Assembly: GCA_903840355.1 (NCBI GenBank)
Contig: CAIMFJ010000004.1
Coordinates: 1 to 64,000 of the forward strand
Source of the DNA: an uncultured Opitutia bacterium
GTDB taxonomy: Bacteria > Verrucomicrobiota > Verrucomicrobiia > Opitutales > UBA953
Direction of reading: 5' to 3'
Length of the DNA stretch: 64,000 nt
A program made the translations under genes and the position numbers. The notes under the pieces were generated by a model. It was not told where the DNA came from, did no database searches, and saw nothing but the letters and a program-made list of their open reading frames with translations. Shown here in pieces: positions 53,501 through 63,239 of the stretch. Position 1 is the stretch's first letter. Every line of letters starts with the position of its first letter.

Positions 53501-53653
53501 TTATTTCTTACCAAGTTTAGAGCTACAGCCGCAGTCTCCCGCACAACCATGCGTTTTGCGGCGACGTGCTTTGGCAATCCAGTAGCGCACTAACCATCCG
53601 AAGGCGACGCCGACAATGGCGGCGACGATGATGATGTCTAAGTTTAGGTCCAT
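53501..53653 (-). CDS. FeoB-associated Cys-rich membrane protein
   Basis: 50 residues from the ATG at 53653, inside the end of feoB; a longer frame from 53779 is a shadow of feoB. One membrane segment (IIIVAAIVGVAFGWLVRYWI) and a basic, cysteine-bearing end (HGCAGDCGCSSK). Small proteins of this layout follow feoB in many bacteria and are thought to replace FeoC. It overlaps the feoB stop by 10 bases. Confidence 0.78.
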   Translation of the reverse strand: MDLNLDIIIVAAIVGVAFGWLVRYWIAKARRRKTHGCAGDCGCSSKLGKK

Positions 53654-55794
53654 CGGCTGACGACTTGATAGAGGATGGTAGCGACGACCCAGGCGAGGAT
53701 CGTCATGTAAGTAAAAGAAATCGCCGCCCACTTCCAACCGCCGCTCTCTTGCGCGAGCGTCACCACCGTTGGACCGCACTGCGAACAGAGGGCAAAGAAG
53801 ACCATCAACGCCAAGACCGTCGCTAACGAGAAGATTGGTTTACCTAGGCGCGGGCCTTCGGTCCACTTGGCCTCTTGCATCGCTTTGCGTAAATGCTCAC
53901 TATCAGCTTTGGCCCCTTCGCCCAAGGAATACGTCACCCCCAACGTCGACACAATCACTTCGCGGGCGGGGAAACTCGCCAAGACGCCCACCGTAATTTT
54001 CCAGTCAAAGCCACAGGCGTTAAACACCGGTTGAATCGTCTTACCGAAACGACCCATGTAAGATTGCTCCGTGTAGGCCCCTTGGATTTTGGGTGCGAGT
54101 TCCTCTTCGGATAATGTGGGGTAAGCGGCACGGACTTGTTGAGCGACTTCAGGCTGGCGCGGGAAATACGTCAGAGCCCAAACGATAATCGTAATCGCAA
54201 AAATGACCGTGCCCGCCTTGGAAACAAACTCCGCCGCATTTTGCCACATCCGCCACAGCACATCGCGGGGTTTGGGCATTTGATAACGAGGTAATTCCAA
54301 CACGAAAGGTTGCGGGCGAATTTTTAAAACAAAGCGGGTTAAAATAAAGGCTGTAGGTACCGCAAACAAGAGCCCCACCACATGCATTCCCACCATCACG
54401 GCCGACTCCCAACCAGGCCCATACAGTGGACCAATGAAGGCCGCACACATTAAGGCGTAAACGGGGAAACGAGCCGAACAGCTCATGAAGGGGACCACAA
54501 ACGCCGTCGCGAGGCGGGCCTTCGGGTCTTCGATGGTGCGGGTAGACATCAACCCAGGAATCGCACAGGCGAAGCCGGATAACATCGGCACAAAACTTTT
54601 CCCGTTCAGCCCACACCAACTGAAGAGCCGATCCATAATAAACGCTGCCCGCGCCATGTAGCCACTGTCTTCTAAAATACTAACGAACAAGAAGAGGATG
54701 AGAATTTGCGGCAGGAAGGCCAAGAACGCCCCGACCCCACCGATAATCCCATCGGTCACTAAACTTTGCAGCATCGGGGTCGTCTCAAACCACGGAGCCA
54801 CGGTGAGCTTTAACCAATCCACCCCGAGTTGAATCGCATTCATCGGGAATTTCGCCAACCAGAATACCGAAGCAAACAGCCCGAGCATAATGCCGATGAA
54901 GAAAATTGGCCCCACTATCCGGTGTAGCAGTACCTGATCGACTAAGGCCGTCCGACCCGACTTACCCCTGCCCTCTTTTAGAACCCCTTCGAGCACTTTC
55001 TTTAAACGATCATAGTGCACCAATGGTTCCGCGGCGTGCGGGTTGTAGCCGCTCTGACGAACTTGGTCGCGGGCCCGACGCAACAAAGCTTCGCGGTCAG
55101 GACCCGCCCAGCCTAAGCGTTCAGCCAAAACTAAATTATTATCAAAGAGGAGCCGCTGCGCTTCGGCATCAGTGATGACTTTCTTCGTTTGCTGCTCCAC
55201 CGAATGCTTAATTGCTTCAAAACCTTGGCGAATTTTTTCGGGCCAAACGACGCGTGGCAAATAAACAGGTTGCTTTAGAACTTTGGCGATGGCGCGACGC
55301 ACTTCGAGCACCCCTTCGCCCTTCCATGCGGAAGTCAGTACCACCGGAATCTGACCAAGCCGTTGCGAGATTAGATTGGTATCAATTTTCAGTCCCTGCT
55401 CTTTCGCCACGTCGGCTTGATTTAAAACCAACACTAGCGGCAAACCAATTTCGGCTAACTGCGACGCCAAAAATAAATTACGTAGCAGGTTAGTCGCATC
55501 AGCGACGACCACGACCACATCGGGTCGAGGTTCTCCGGCAGCTTGACCTGATAAAACATCCGTCACCACTTGTTCATCGGGCGAGACCGCGGACAAAGAA
55601 TACAGCCCGGGTAAATCAACCAACTCGACACGCGTGCCATCTCCTAGGTCACACACCCCAGACTTCCGTGCGACCGTTACCCCAGGATAATTCCCTACGC
55701 GTTGGCGCAACCCAGTGAGAGCATTAAAAAGTGTCGACTTCCCCGTGTTGGGATTGCCCACCAAAGCCACGACGCGTTGTGCAGGGGAAGTCAT
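53644..55794 (-). CDS. feoB: ferrous iron transporter FeoB
   Basis: 716 residues. N-terminal G domain with GNPNTGKST, DLPGLYSL and LNQAD; a helical spacer domain (about 165-270); then a membrane part with two Gate-type repeats (FLAFLPQILILFLFVSILEDSGYMARAAF and SGFACAIPGLMSTRTIEDPKARLAT in parts) and the late PAREVIVSTLGVTYSLG. It moves Fe2+ into the cell across the inner membrane. It follows feoA by five bases. Confidence 0.95.
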   Translation of the reverse strand: MTSPAQRVVALVGNPNTGKSTLFNALTGLRQRVGNYPGVTVARKSGVCDLGDGTRVELVDLPGLYSLSAVSPDEQVVTDVLSGQAAGEPRPDVVVVVADATNLLRNLFLASQLAEIGLPLVLVLNQADVAKEQGLKIDTNLISQRLGQIPVVLTSAWKGEGVLEVRRAIAKVLKQPVYLPRVVWPEKIRQGFEAIKHSVEQQTKKVITDAEAQRLLFDNNLVLAERLGWAGPDREALLRRARDQVRQSGYNPHAAEPLVHYDRLKKVLEGVLKEGRGKSGRTALVDQVLLHRIVGPIFFIGIMLGLFASVFWLAKFPMNAIQLGVDWLKLTVAPWFETTPMLQSLVTDGIIGGVGAFLAFLPQILILFLFVSILEDSGYMARAAFIMDRLFSWCGLNGKSFVPMLSGFACAIPGLMSTRTIEDPKARLATAFVVPFMSCSARFPVYALMCAAFIGPLYGPGWESAVMVGMHVVGLLFAVPTAFILTRFVLKIRPQPFVLELPRYQMPKPRDVLWRMWQNAAEFVSKAGTVIFAITIIVWALTYFPRQPEVAQQVRAAYPTLSEEELAPKIQGAYTEQSYMGRFGKTIQPVFNACGFDWKITVGVLASFPAREVIVSTLGVTYSLGEGAKADSEHLRKAMQEAKWTEGPRLGKPIFSLATVLALMVFFALCSQCGPTVVTLAQESGGWKWAAISFTYMTILAWVVATILYQVVSRWT

Positions 55795-55799
55795 CGGTA

Positions 55800-56045
55800 T
55801 TAGCGACTGGGACTAGTTCCTAAAAGTTCTACCATTAACCCATCGGCCTCCGCTAAACGCAGGCTCACCACTTGACCCGCAAACTCAATGGCCAACGGAT
55901 CACCCAACGGAGCGCGGCGGACCAATTTAAGAATCATCCCAGGCAAAAGCCCCAAAGCCATGAGACGCTGATCTACGGCCCGCTCTGGGTTGAGCGAAGC
56001 CAATTTCCCGATTTGCCCGGGCGATAGTTGGGAGAGAGGCACCAC
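55800..56045 (-). CDS. feoA: ferrous iron transport accessory protein FeoA
   Basis: 81 residues from GTG. The SH3-like FeoA domain is clear: LSQLSPGQIGKLASL, QRLMALGLLPGMILKLVRRAPLGDPLAIE in parts. FeoA regulates FeoB, probably by binding its membrane domain. A Fur-like palindrome sits directly upstream, so iron repression is likely. Confidence 0.9.
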   Translation of the reverse strand: MVPLSQLSPGQIGKLASLNPERAVDQRLMALGLLPGMILKLVRRAPLGDPLAIEFAGQVVSLRLAEADGLMVELLGTSPSR

Positions 56046-56050
56046 GCTTA

Positions 56051-56067
56051 TTGAGATTGAGTCTCAA
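56051..56067 (-). promoter_or_regulatory. Fur-like palindrome upstream of feoA
   Basis: TTGAGA-TTGAG-TCTCAA (56051-56067) is a perfect six-base inverted repeat with a five-base centre. Aligned with the 7-1-7 Fur box TGAGAATnATTCTCA it matches 12 of 14 positions. It lies five bases before the feoA GTG, between feoA and the divergent POT transporter gene. Confidence 0.65.
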
Positions 56068-56141
56068 AAACTTACCCCTGCCAGCCAATCTTGTCAATGC
56101 CGTCCTAACTTACCGCCAAATTCATTGCAGATTGGGGCTCT

Positions 56142-57716
56142 ATGGAAAACCTAACGGGCAAGCGACCCATGAGCACCTTGCCCCGCCCCACGCCCGACCC
56201 GACGCCCCATATCCCCGAGGTCATGCACACGGGGGGCATTGGCGGTCACCCTAAAGGGCTAAGCAACCTGTTTTTCGCCGAGATGTGGGAGCGATTTTCC
56301 TATTATGGGATGCGTGCCCTGCTGATGCTCTTCATGGTAGCACCAGTGGCCATGGGTGGTTTGGGCTTCGAACAAAAGCACGCCGCCCAAGTTTACGGCA
56401 ACTACACGATGGCGAGCTACATGATGTGCATCTTGGGGGGCTTCATCGCCGATAATTTCATTGGTGCCCGCAGGGCTGTCTTGGTCGGCGGCTTTATCAT
56501 CACCGCCGGGCACTACACCTTGGCGCTCAACTCGGTTTGGTCCTTTTACACCGGCCTAATTCTTGTCGCCCTTGGCACGGGTCTACTCAAGCCGAGTATC
56601 AGTACCTTAGTCGGCGGATTATACTCCACGAAAGATCAACGCCGCGACGCGGGGTTTTCGTTATTCTACATGGGCATCAACATCGGTGCCTTTGCGGCTC
56701 CGCTGGTGACGGGCTGGTTGGCACAGAGCGAAGAATTTCGCGCCCAATTGATTCAATGGGGACTAGACCCATTGCACGCGTGGCACTGGGGCTTTGGTTC
56801 CGCGGGCGTGGGGATGACGTTTGGGATGTGGGTTTACGTGCGAAGGATTAATTGGATTAAACACATCGGTGATGCTCCCAGCGCCGCCCACCGTCGGCCT
56901 TGGCTCAAACTCTGCTTCGTTTTTCTGGGCACGGCGTTGCTGCTCACGTTGATGATCTTGTCCGACACCTACACGTGGATTGCTTACCTTATCTACGCAC
57001 TACCACCGCTCGCGGTGATTTACTTTGGCTTATTCCGCCAAGATGAAGAGAGCCGGCGGATTGCGGCCATCTTCGTCTTCTTTATTGCCGCCGTGCTCTT
57101 CTGGGCGGTGTTCGAGCAAGCAGGTTCATCGCTGACCCTCTTTGCAGATGAATTAACGCGCAATGAAATTTGGGGCAAAGCATTCCCCTCGGCGTGGTTC
57201 CAATCGGTGAACTCCCTTTTCGTCATGGCCCTGGCCCCGGTCTTTGCCTGGCTCTGGATTAAGTTCGGCACTCGCCAACCCTCGGTGCCCTTCAAGTTCG
57301 CACTGGGCTTAGTCTTCCTGGGACTCTCCTTCCTGCTCATGGTGCCAGCCTCACAATTCACGGCCGCGGGCAAAGTCAGTCCATGGTGGTTAATCGCCGT
57401 CTACTTCCTGCAAACGTTAGGCGAAATGTGCCTCAGCCCTGTGGGCTTGAGCACGATGACTAAACTCGCTCCAGAACGTTTAACGGGGCTCATCATGGGT
57501 ATCTGGTTCTTGGCCACGTCGCTCGGCAATAAACTCGCGGGCGACTTAGCGGGAGACTTCTCGTCGAAAGACCCTGCAGCGCTCAGCCACTTCTTCTCCA
57601 TTCAAGCGATGATTGTAGGCGGGATGACGCTCTTGCTATTCGCCCTCGTGCCTTGGGTGAAAAAATTAATGGGGCCCCATCACCACGGCCACGAAGCCGC
57701 CCACCACCATGGGTGA
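56142..57716 (+). CDS. POT/PTR2 proton-dependent oligopeptide transporter
   Basis: 524 residues with about 12-14 membrane segments. The family signature AEMWERFSYYGMRALLMLF (about 45-63) and GTGLLKPSISTLVGGLY, FYMGINIGAFAAPLVTG are present. The C-terminus is histidine-rich (HHHGHEAAHHHG). It takes up di- and tripeptides with protons. The start is the ATG at 56142 or the ATG at 56169; the nearby Fur-like palindrome may affect this gene too. Confidence 0.9.
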   Translation: MENLTGKRPMSTLPRPTPDPTPHIPEVMHTGGIGGHPKGLSNLFFAEMWERFSYYGMRALLMLFMVAPVAMGGLGFEQKHAAQVYGNYTMASYMMCILGGFIADNFIGARRAVLVGGFIITAGHYTLALNSVWSFYTGLILVALGTGLLKPSISTLVGGLYSTKDQRRDAGFSLFYMGINIGAFAAPLVTGWLAQSEEFRAQLIQWGLDPLHAWHWGFGSAGVGMTFGMWVYVRRINWIKHIGDAPSAAHRRPWLKLCFVFLGTALLLTLMILSDTYTWIAYLIYALPPLAVIYFGLFRQDEESRRIAAIFVFFIAAVLFWAVFEQAGSSLTLFADELTRNEIWGKAFPSAWFQSVNSLFVMALAPVFAWLWIKFGTRQPSVPFKFALGLVFLGLSFLLMVPASQFTAAGKVSPWWLIAVYFLQTLGEMCLSPVGLSTMTKLAPERLTGLIMGIWFLATSLGNKLAGDLAGDFSSKDPAALSHFFSIQAMIVGGMTLLLFALVPWVKKLMGPHHHGHEAAHHHG

Positions 57717-57718
57717 GA

Positions 57719-57741
57719 GGCTTAAAGTTTTACTTTAAGCT
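57719..57741. terminator. hairpin between convergent POT and xth genes
   Basis: GCTTAAAGT (57720-57728) pairs perfectly with ACTTTAAGC (57732-57740). It overlaps the 3' end of xth. It is AT-rich and may be a weak bidirectional terminator. Confidence 0.4.
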
Positions 57742-58489
57742 CTACCGAAACGGGGCAGTGATCCGAGCCCAAGACTTGGTCGTGGATTTCGGGCTTAGCC
57801 CAATGGAGACCCTCGGAAGTTAAACAATAATCCAAACGCCACCCGATGTTGCGTGCCCGAATGCCTGGGCGATAGCTCCACCAAGTGTAGCGTTGTTTAA
57901 CTTCCGGATGCTGCGCTCTGAAGGTATCCGTAAACCCGTGGTGGGTTAAAAGTTTACCGAAGGACTCACGCTCTTCATCAGTAAAGCCCGCATTGCGACG
58001 ATTGGTCGCAGGATTGGCTAAATCAATTTCTTGATGAGCGACGTTCAAATCACCGCACACGACCAAGGGTTTCTTCTTCGCTAATTTAACCAAGTAACGC
58101 TGAAAGTCGGTATCCCACTGCAACCGATAATCCAACCGCTCTAACTCGCGCTGCGAATTAGGAACGTAAGCACTGATCACGTAGCACTCTTGGAATTCAG
58201 CCGTGACCACGCGACCTTCATTAGGGTGATCGCCAGGAATCCCGGTCGTGACCGATAAGGGCGCCGTCTTCGCTAAAATCGCTGTGCCGGAGTAACCTTT
58301 CTTATCGGCCTCATGCCAAACTTGGTGTGCGAACGGCAAACCCAGCGCACGTGCAATCTCGGTTTCGCACTTGGTTTCTTGCAGACACAAAACATCCGGC
58401 TGCGTCGCCGCGATGAAATCCGTTAAGCCTTTATTCAAGGCAGAACGGACGCCATTCACATTCCAGGAAAAGATTTTGGCCGCACTCAC
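57722..58489 (-). CDS. xth: exodeoxyribonuclease III
   Basis: 255 residues from GTG. Motifs of the ExoIII/AP-endonuclease family: SWNVNGVRSAL, LCLQETKCE, VISAYVPNSQRELERL, VCGDLNVAHQEIDL, YTWWSYRPGIRARNIGWRLDY in parts and the final SDHCPVSVEL. It repairs abasic sites and trims 3' ends. The start overlaps the stop of the upstream membrane protein by GTGA. Confidence 0.93.
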   Translation of the reverse strand: MSAAKIFSWNVNGVRSALNKGLTDFIAATQPDVLCLQETKCETEIARALGLPFAHQVWHEADKKGYSGTAILAKTAPLSVTTGIPGDHPNEGRVVTAEFQECYVISAYVPNSQRELERLDYRLQWDTDFQRYLVKLAKKKPLVVCGDLNVAHQEIDLANPATNRRNAGFTDEERESFGKLLTHHGFTDTFRAQHPEVKQRYTWWSYRPGIRARNIGWRLDYCLTSEGLHWAKPEIHDQVLGSDHCPVSVELKVKL

Positions 58490-59412
58490 TTGTCGCCGTT
58501 ATTATCCGTCGTAGCAGGAACGCGACGACCAAAGAGGGAATTCATCTTGTCGTCTAATTTATCTTTAGACTTAGGCTTGGCCGGCGTGTCAGTAGAAGTC
58601 GTGGTAGCCGCAGGCGTCGAAGTTGCTGGTGCAGTCGGCGTGCTAGGCTTGGGCGAAGTAACCGTCGCTGGCAGGGTAATACGGCTGGGCGGAGGGGCAA
58701 TCGGAGCGACGTAGTTAGGGGACGTCGGTTGCACAAAAGGAGGCGGAATGGTGCTCCCCTTTTCAGCGAGTTCGTCAATGCGCTTCCGGACCACGGTATC
58801 AAAGTCGGTTAAGCGACTATCGATTTCGAATTTCAAACCTTGGGCACGAACTTCCAACGCACCATCACCCAAAACTTTCGAGATCTGTAAGACGGCTCCT
58901 ACGTTCAAAGGAATATCGGCGACTTTCTGACCCTTCTCTAAAAGTGGCGTACTGGTGGCGGTCGTAACTTGCACGGAAGCTGGCCAGAAAATTGGGCGCG
59001 AGTTTAAAGCCGCAAAATCAAGTTTTTGGAGCACGGCAAGCTTCGCAGGTTCCTTGGCAGGAGCAGGCTCTTCCTTCGCAACTACCTCGGGTTTTGCTGG
59101 TGCCTCAGCAGGCTTAGTCTCAGCCATCGGCGTCTTAGCGGGCTCTTCGACTTTCGCTACAGGCTCTTCCGTTTTGGCGGCAGGCTTTTCGTCGGCCACT
59201 TTAACAGGTTCAGGTTTTTCCACGACTTCGACTTTCACCGAAGCAGGCTTATCTTGGGGCACCGCTACGGGAGTAGCCGCCACCGCGACCGGGACGCCGC
59301 GGGGGACGGAAGTCACCGTAATCGAAAACGAGGGGACGGCTAACAAGACGACCAAGGCGCCGGCCAAGAAGCCAAAGATAAAAACCAAGAGGGAACGGAC
59401 AAAGGCGGACAT
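58486..59412 (-). CDS. membrane-anchored Lys/Glu/Pro/Ala-rich protein
   Basis: 308 residues. One membrane segment (LLVFIFGFLAGALVVLLAVPSF), then a TonB-like Val/Glu/Lys/Pro repeat zone (about 50-125), a folded core (about 126-215, LDFAALNSRPIFWPASVQV, VGAVLQISKVLGDGALEVRA) and a Thr/Pro/Ser-rich tail. The repeat zone could span the periplasm. It lies between guaB and xth on the same strand. No named family recognised. Confidence 0.6.
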   Translation of the reverse strand: MSAFVRSLLVFIFGFLAGALVVLLAVPSFSITVTSVPRGVPVAVAATPVAVPQDKPASVKVEVVEKPEPVKVADEKPAAKTEEPVAKVEEPAKTPMAETKPAEAPAKPEVVAKEEPAPAKEPAKLAVLQKLDFAALNSRPIFWPASVQVTTATSTPLLEKGQKVADIPLNVGAVLQISKVLGDGALEVRAQGLKFEIDSRLTDFDTVVRKRIDELAEKGSTIPPPFVQPTSPNYVAPIAPPPSRITLPATVTSPKPSTPTAPATSTPAATTTSTDTPAKPKSKDKLDDKMNSLFGRRVPATTDNNGDK

Positions 59413-59430
59413 AAGAATTTTTGGAATGTA

Positions 59431-61005
59431 TCAAGAACCGGCCTTAATTTCAATCACGTCATGCGGGGCAGCTTCACGTTGACCAGCAGCCGTGACGCGA
59501 ATGTAACGGGCATTTTTACGGTGTTCGGCCAAATTCTTTGCCCCCAAGTAGCCCAAGCCACTTTGAACCCCTCCCGCTAAGGTCGCCAAAGCCTGATCGA
59601 CAGTGCCGCTGACTTCTTTCAAGGCCTCAATGCCTTCAGCCGCGACTTTATTTAATTTGCCGCCGGTGCTGTGACCATAGCGAGCCGCCGAGCCTTTGCG
59701 CATCGCTTCGTGCGAGCCCATGCCACGGTATTCTTTGTAAGTCTTACCGTTGATTTCCATCAACTTACCCGGCGCTTCACGACTGCCCGCCAACAACCCC
59801 CCTAAAATAACCGCGTCGGCTAAGGTCAGGGCCTTCACAATATCACCACTCTTCGTGATGCCACCATCGGCCAAAATTCGCACGCCCCGAGCGGCCGCCG
59901 CTTGCGAAGCTACATAGAGTGCCGTGAGTTGCGGAATACCGACACCAGCGACAATACGCGTGGTGCAGATTGAACCAGGACCTTGACCAATCTTAATCGT
60001 GTCCGCACCCGCTTTCGCTAAAAATTCAACGCCGTCGCCACTCGTCACATTCCCAGCAATCAGCGTTAAGCCCTTGTGGTGTTGGCGCAGGAGTTTAACC
60101 GCATCGCCAACCCCTTTCGTGTGTCCGTGCGCCGTCGAAACCGCCAGTGCGTCTGCTCCTTCAGCGACCAGCGCAGCAGCATGCGCCAAGAAGCGCTCGC
60201 GATTAATTTCGCCATCTGGATTGCGTGGTACCGAAACTGCCACGCCTACACGTAAACGGAAATGGGCATCGCGCGTCGGACGCACGTGCGCGCGGGACTC
60301 TTCAGAAATACGTTCAATATCGCTCAACGTAAACAGACCACGGAGGCGATTCTTAGCATCAACCACCAACAACTTATTCTGACCCACATTTTCCGAGAAC
60401 ATCCGATCAGCCGTCGCAATGGAGTCTTTCCCCAAGTCTTTTTCAACCACGCTGAACACGCGATCGCGGGGAATCATCACCGCATCCACGCGGCGTTGGC
60501 TGTGGCGTTCTTTAACGGCACTGCCAGGCAACAAACCCAACAAAGTGTTATCGGGAGCCGTCACCGGGAAGGTGCTAAAGGCTAAACCATCGCGCTCGAT
60601 TCGGGCGAGCACTTGGCCGATCGTATCATTAGGCGAAACCACCGCGGGGTCGCTAATCATCCCGTGAATGTGATTCTTCACGCGACGCACCTCGATCACC
60701 TGATCCGCCTCTGACATGTTATAGTGCAAGAGACCCAAGCCACCATTCAACGCCATCGCAATCGCCATGCGGTGTTCGGTGACGGTATCCATGTCCGACG
60801 ACACAATCGGCAAAGAAAGCGGCATCGCTTCCGATAAGCTGGTATCGAGGCGGGTCATGCGAGGCAGGACTTCGGAGTAACGCGTCGCCAACGACACGTC
60901 GTCATAAGTTAAACCCATACCTGCAAAGGCGGGGAAGAACTTGTCCGCAGAGAGGTAAAAGCGTTCGTCGAGGGAAACGCGGCCCTTAGTTTTCGATTTG
61001 GCCAT
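59431..61005 (-). CDS. guaB: IMP dehydrogenase
   Basis: 524 residues from the ATG at 61005; an upstream start at 61056 would add a leader without match. Barrel halves flank a CBS domain pair (about 105-225, [37 protein letters not shown]). Active site loop [11 protein letters not shown] with the catalytic cysteine; [12 protein letters not shown] in the flap. It oxidises IMP to XMP, the first step to GMP. The C-terminal flap is longer than in the shortest forms. Confidence 0.93.
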   Translation of the reverse strand: MAKSKTKGRVSLDERFYLSADKFFPAFAGMGLTYDDVSLATRYSEVLPRMTRLDTSLSEAMPLSLPIVSSDMDTVTEHRMAIAMALNGGLGLLHYNMSEADQVIEVRRVKNHIHGMISDPAVVSPNDTIGQVLARIERDGLAFSTFPVTAPDNTLLGLLPGSAVKERHSQRRVDAVMIPRDRVFSVVEKDLGKDSIATADRMFSENVGQNKLLVVDAKNRLRGLFTLSDIERISEESRAHVRPTRDAHFRLRVGVAVSVPRNPDGEINRERFLAHAAALVAEGADALAVSTAHGHTKGVGDAVKLLRQHHKGLTLIAGNVTSGDGVEFLAKAGADTIKIGQGPGSICTTRIVAGVGIPQLTALYVASQAAAARGVRILADGGITKSGDIVKALTLADAVILGGLLAGSREAPGKLMEINGKTYKEYRGMGSHEAMRKGSAARYGHSTGGKLNKVAAEGIEALKEVSGTVDQALATLAGGVQSGLGYLGAKNLAEHRKNARYIRVTAAGQREAAPHDVIEIKAGS

Positions 61006-61098
61006 ATTAGGTCGGTTTCCCCAAAGGGTGTTAAGCATCGAGCAGAAGGCTGGCAAATTGTTTTTGCGAATAAGCCCAAATTGCTAAAATCTAACCGC

Positions 61099-62037
61099 AT
61101 GAAGGAAGGGTTTTTTGATTTCAAACTCGTGCGACGACGCTTTAAGCGCCCGTTTTTGACGGGAAATGGCTTAATTGACGTCATTGATCGCATTTTGCTG
61201 CGCACGCAATCCGACCAAGGCACGGGTTACGGTGAAATTGCCCCTTGGCCTGGCTTTCCCACCGAGTCGCTGCCTGAGGTTTTGGAAATTCTCCGGGCCG
61301 CCCAAGGCAATCTGTCACATTTATTACACACCGTTGAAGCCATGCGAGGGCTGCCCTGCCTTCGGGCGGCGTTGTCGTCTTGCCGACACTGGGACGCGAT
61401 TAATCAACTTCCAGTGACTTTGCTCTGTGCTGGCCTCTGCGATGCCACGGCGACCAACCTCGATGCGAAAATTTTCGCAGGTTATAAAACGATTAAGTTA
61501 AAGATTCGCCCCGAGACGACTTTTGCAGAAATCGACGCCCTGCTCTACCGCTTCCGTGGACAATTACGCCTCGATGCGAATGGTTCACTCGACCTCACGG
61601 CCGCACGAGCTTGGGCTGAATTCGTGCGTCAACAACCGCGCATCGATTATTTAGAGCAACCCCTGCCCGTCGGCCACGCAGGCTATGCTTCGCTCGGTCC
61701 AGATAAAATTGCCATCGATGAATCATTCCTCACGCCTGGCGGCGTCACGTGGGCTGGCCCGATTGTGGTCAAGCCAGCCTTAGTTGGCGATTGGGATGAG
61801 TTCATAACGTGGCGCCAAGCGCGTCAGGGACCACTGATTTATTCTTCGACCTTTGAAACCGCCATCGGCCGCCAAGGAGCACTGTGGTTAGCTAACCATG
61901 ATTCCTCCAACCTGCCCGTGGGGTTTGATACTTTAGATTTATTTGAAAACGACGCCCGCGATCGACACACCCCAGGACCAGTCGCAGAAAACTTAGCAAA
62001 CTTTGATTGGGAGAAATTCTGGCTCGATTTAACATGA
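61099..62037 (+). CDS. menC: o-succinylbenzoate synthase
   Basis: 312 residues from the ATG at 61099. Enolase superfamily: catalytic lysine in TIKLKIRPE, metal ligands in LRLDANGSLD, LEQPLP and IAIDESF, second lysine in IVVKPAL. The pairing with menE defines it as MenC of menaquinone synthesis; the rest of the men genes are not in the window. The stop overlaps the menE start by ATGA. Confidence 0.85.
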   Translation: MKEGFFDFKLVRRRFKRPFLTGNGLIDVIDRILLRTQSDQGTGYGEIAPWPGFPTESLPEVLEILRAAQGNLSHLLHTVEAMRGLPCLRAALSSCRHWDAINQLPVTLLCAGLCDATATNLDAKIFAGYKTIKLKIRPETTFAEIDALLYRFRGQLRLDANGSLDLTAARAWAEFVRQQPRIDYLEQPLPVGHAGYASLGPDKIAIDESFLTPGGVTWAGPIVVKPALVGDWDEFITWRQARQGPLIYSSTFETAIGRQGALWLANHDSSNLPVGFDTLDLFENDARDRHTPGPVAENLANFDWEKFWLDLT

Positions 62038-63239
62038 AGGCCCGCGCGATTTTTTGGGCGGACTACCAAAGTCACCTCACCGCTACACTGCAAAGTCTAG
62101 ACGCAGAGACGCCGACTTTTTTAGGTAACCCTCAATGGTCTCCAGCAGCACTAAACGCGGCGGCAGCCTTGATTCCCGCCGATACCGAAGTTTGCGGTAG
62201 TACTTGGCAACCCAGCGGCAAGGCCCCAGCGAATTGGCCCGAAAGTGCTCGCGGACATCTTTTCATCCCCACGGGGGGAACGGGCGGGTCGGTTAAATTT
62301 GTCGCCCACCACGAAGCGTCCCTGCGGGCCGCGGTGCGGACGTTTCAAAACTATTTTAGTGCCCGCGGTTTCCACGGCCCGCTGCACAACGTCAGTTTAA
62401 CACCGCCTTGGCACGTAAGTGGTCTCATGCCCGCCTTGCGAGCACGCTACACTGATGGACAACATCAAATCATCCAAACCCGGTTCACTGCGGAGAGTGT
62501 CTTGCCTGAAATTAAATTACCCACCTCTGGCACTCGCTTGGTTTCGCTCGTCCCCGCCCAACTGCAATCGTTGCTCACCAACCCGCACGGCCTGACTTGG
62601 CTACAAAACTTTTCGGTGATGCTTCTCGGAGGCTCAGCAGTGTCCGAAGCCCTATTAACTTTAATCAGAAAACATCAGCTGCCGATTTATTTAACTTACG
62701 GCATGACCGAAACCGCCGCCGCATGTGCCGTTTGTCCGCCCGAAAAAATCTGGCAAGGTGGTGCACTCACTGGCGAACCATTTCCTGAAGTATCATGGTC
62801 GCTCGAAGGCGAGCGCATCTGTCTTACCACTCCCGCGCTCGGAGCGTATTTCTGGCCAAACACACCGTTGAACTCCCCTTACCTCACAGGTGATCGCGGC
62901 AAAATTCATCCCGATGGGGGTTTGGAAATTTTAGGTCGCGCCGACCGCATCATTATTAGCGGAGGAGAAAAAGTTAATCCAGCGCTGGTGGAGGAAGCCC
63001 TCCGGGCGACAGGTTTAGTCCAAGAAGCTCATGTCTGGGGCGTTGCCCACCCACGCTGGGGAGCTCAAGTCACGGCCTTTATTGTGGGAGCTGCGAGTCA
63101 CGAACCCGCCTTACGACAAGCCTTGGAAAAACTTTCTCCCGCCCAACGCCCCAAGGAATATTGGTTCGGAACGGAACTCCCGCTCGATGCCCGCGGGAAA
63201 TTCGACGAAGTTAAAGCCCGCGCCTCTCAGTCGCTTTAA
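62034..63239 (+). CDS. menE: o-succinylbenzoate-CoA ligase
   Basis: 401 residues from the ATG overlapping menC. Short ANL ligase: [20 protein letters not shown] (phosphate loop), [38 protein letters not shown] in parts and [13 protein letters not shown], with [10 protein letters not shown] near the end carrying the catalytic lysine. It attaches CoA to o-succinylbenzoate in menaquinone synthesis. It is shorter than most MenE proteins (about 450-490). It converges on kdsA with overlapping stops. Confidence 0.87.
   Translation: MKARAIFWADYQSHLTATLQSLDAETPTFLGNPQWSPAALNAAAALIPADTEVCGSTWQPSGKAPANWPESARGHLFIPTGGTGGSVKFVAHHEASLRAAVRTFQNYFSARGFHGPLHNVSLTPPWHVSGLMPALRARYTDGQHQIIQTRFTAESVLPEIKLPTSGTRLVSLVPAQLQSLLTNPHGLTWLQNFSVMLLGGSAVSEALLTLIRKHQLPIYLTYGMTETAAACAVCPPEKIWQGGALTGEPFPEVSWSLEGERICLTTPALGAYFWPNTPLNSPYLTGDRGKIHPDGGLEILGRADRIIISGGEKVNPALVEEALRATGLVQEAHVWGVAHPRWGAQVTAFIVGAASHEPALRQALEKLSPAQRPKEYWFGTELPLDARGKFDEVKARASQSL

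Noticed and set aside
53654-53779. Longer form of the FeoB-associated protein
   Set aside because: The extra codons overlap feoB in another frame and do not look like a leader; the ATG at 53653 gives the family size.
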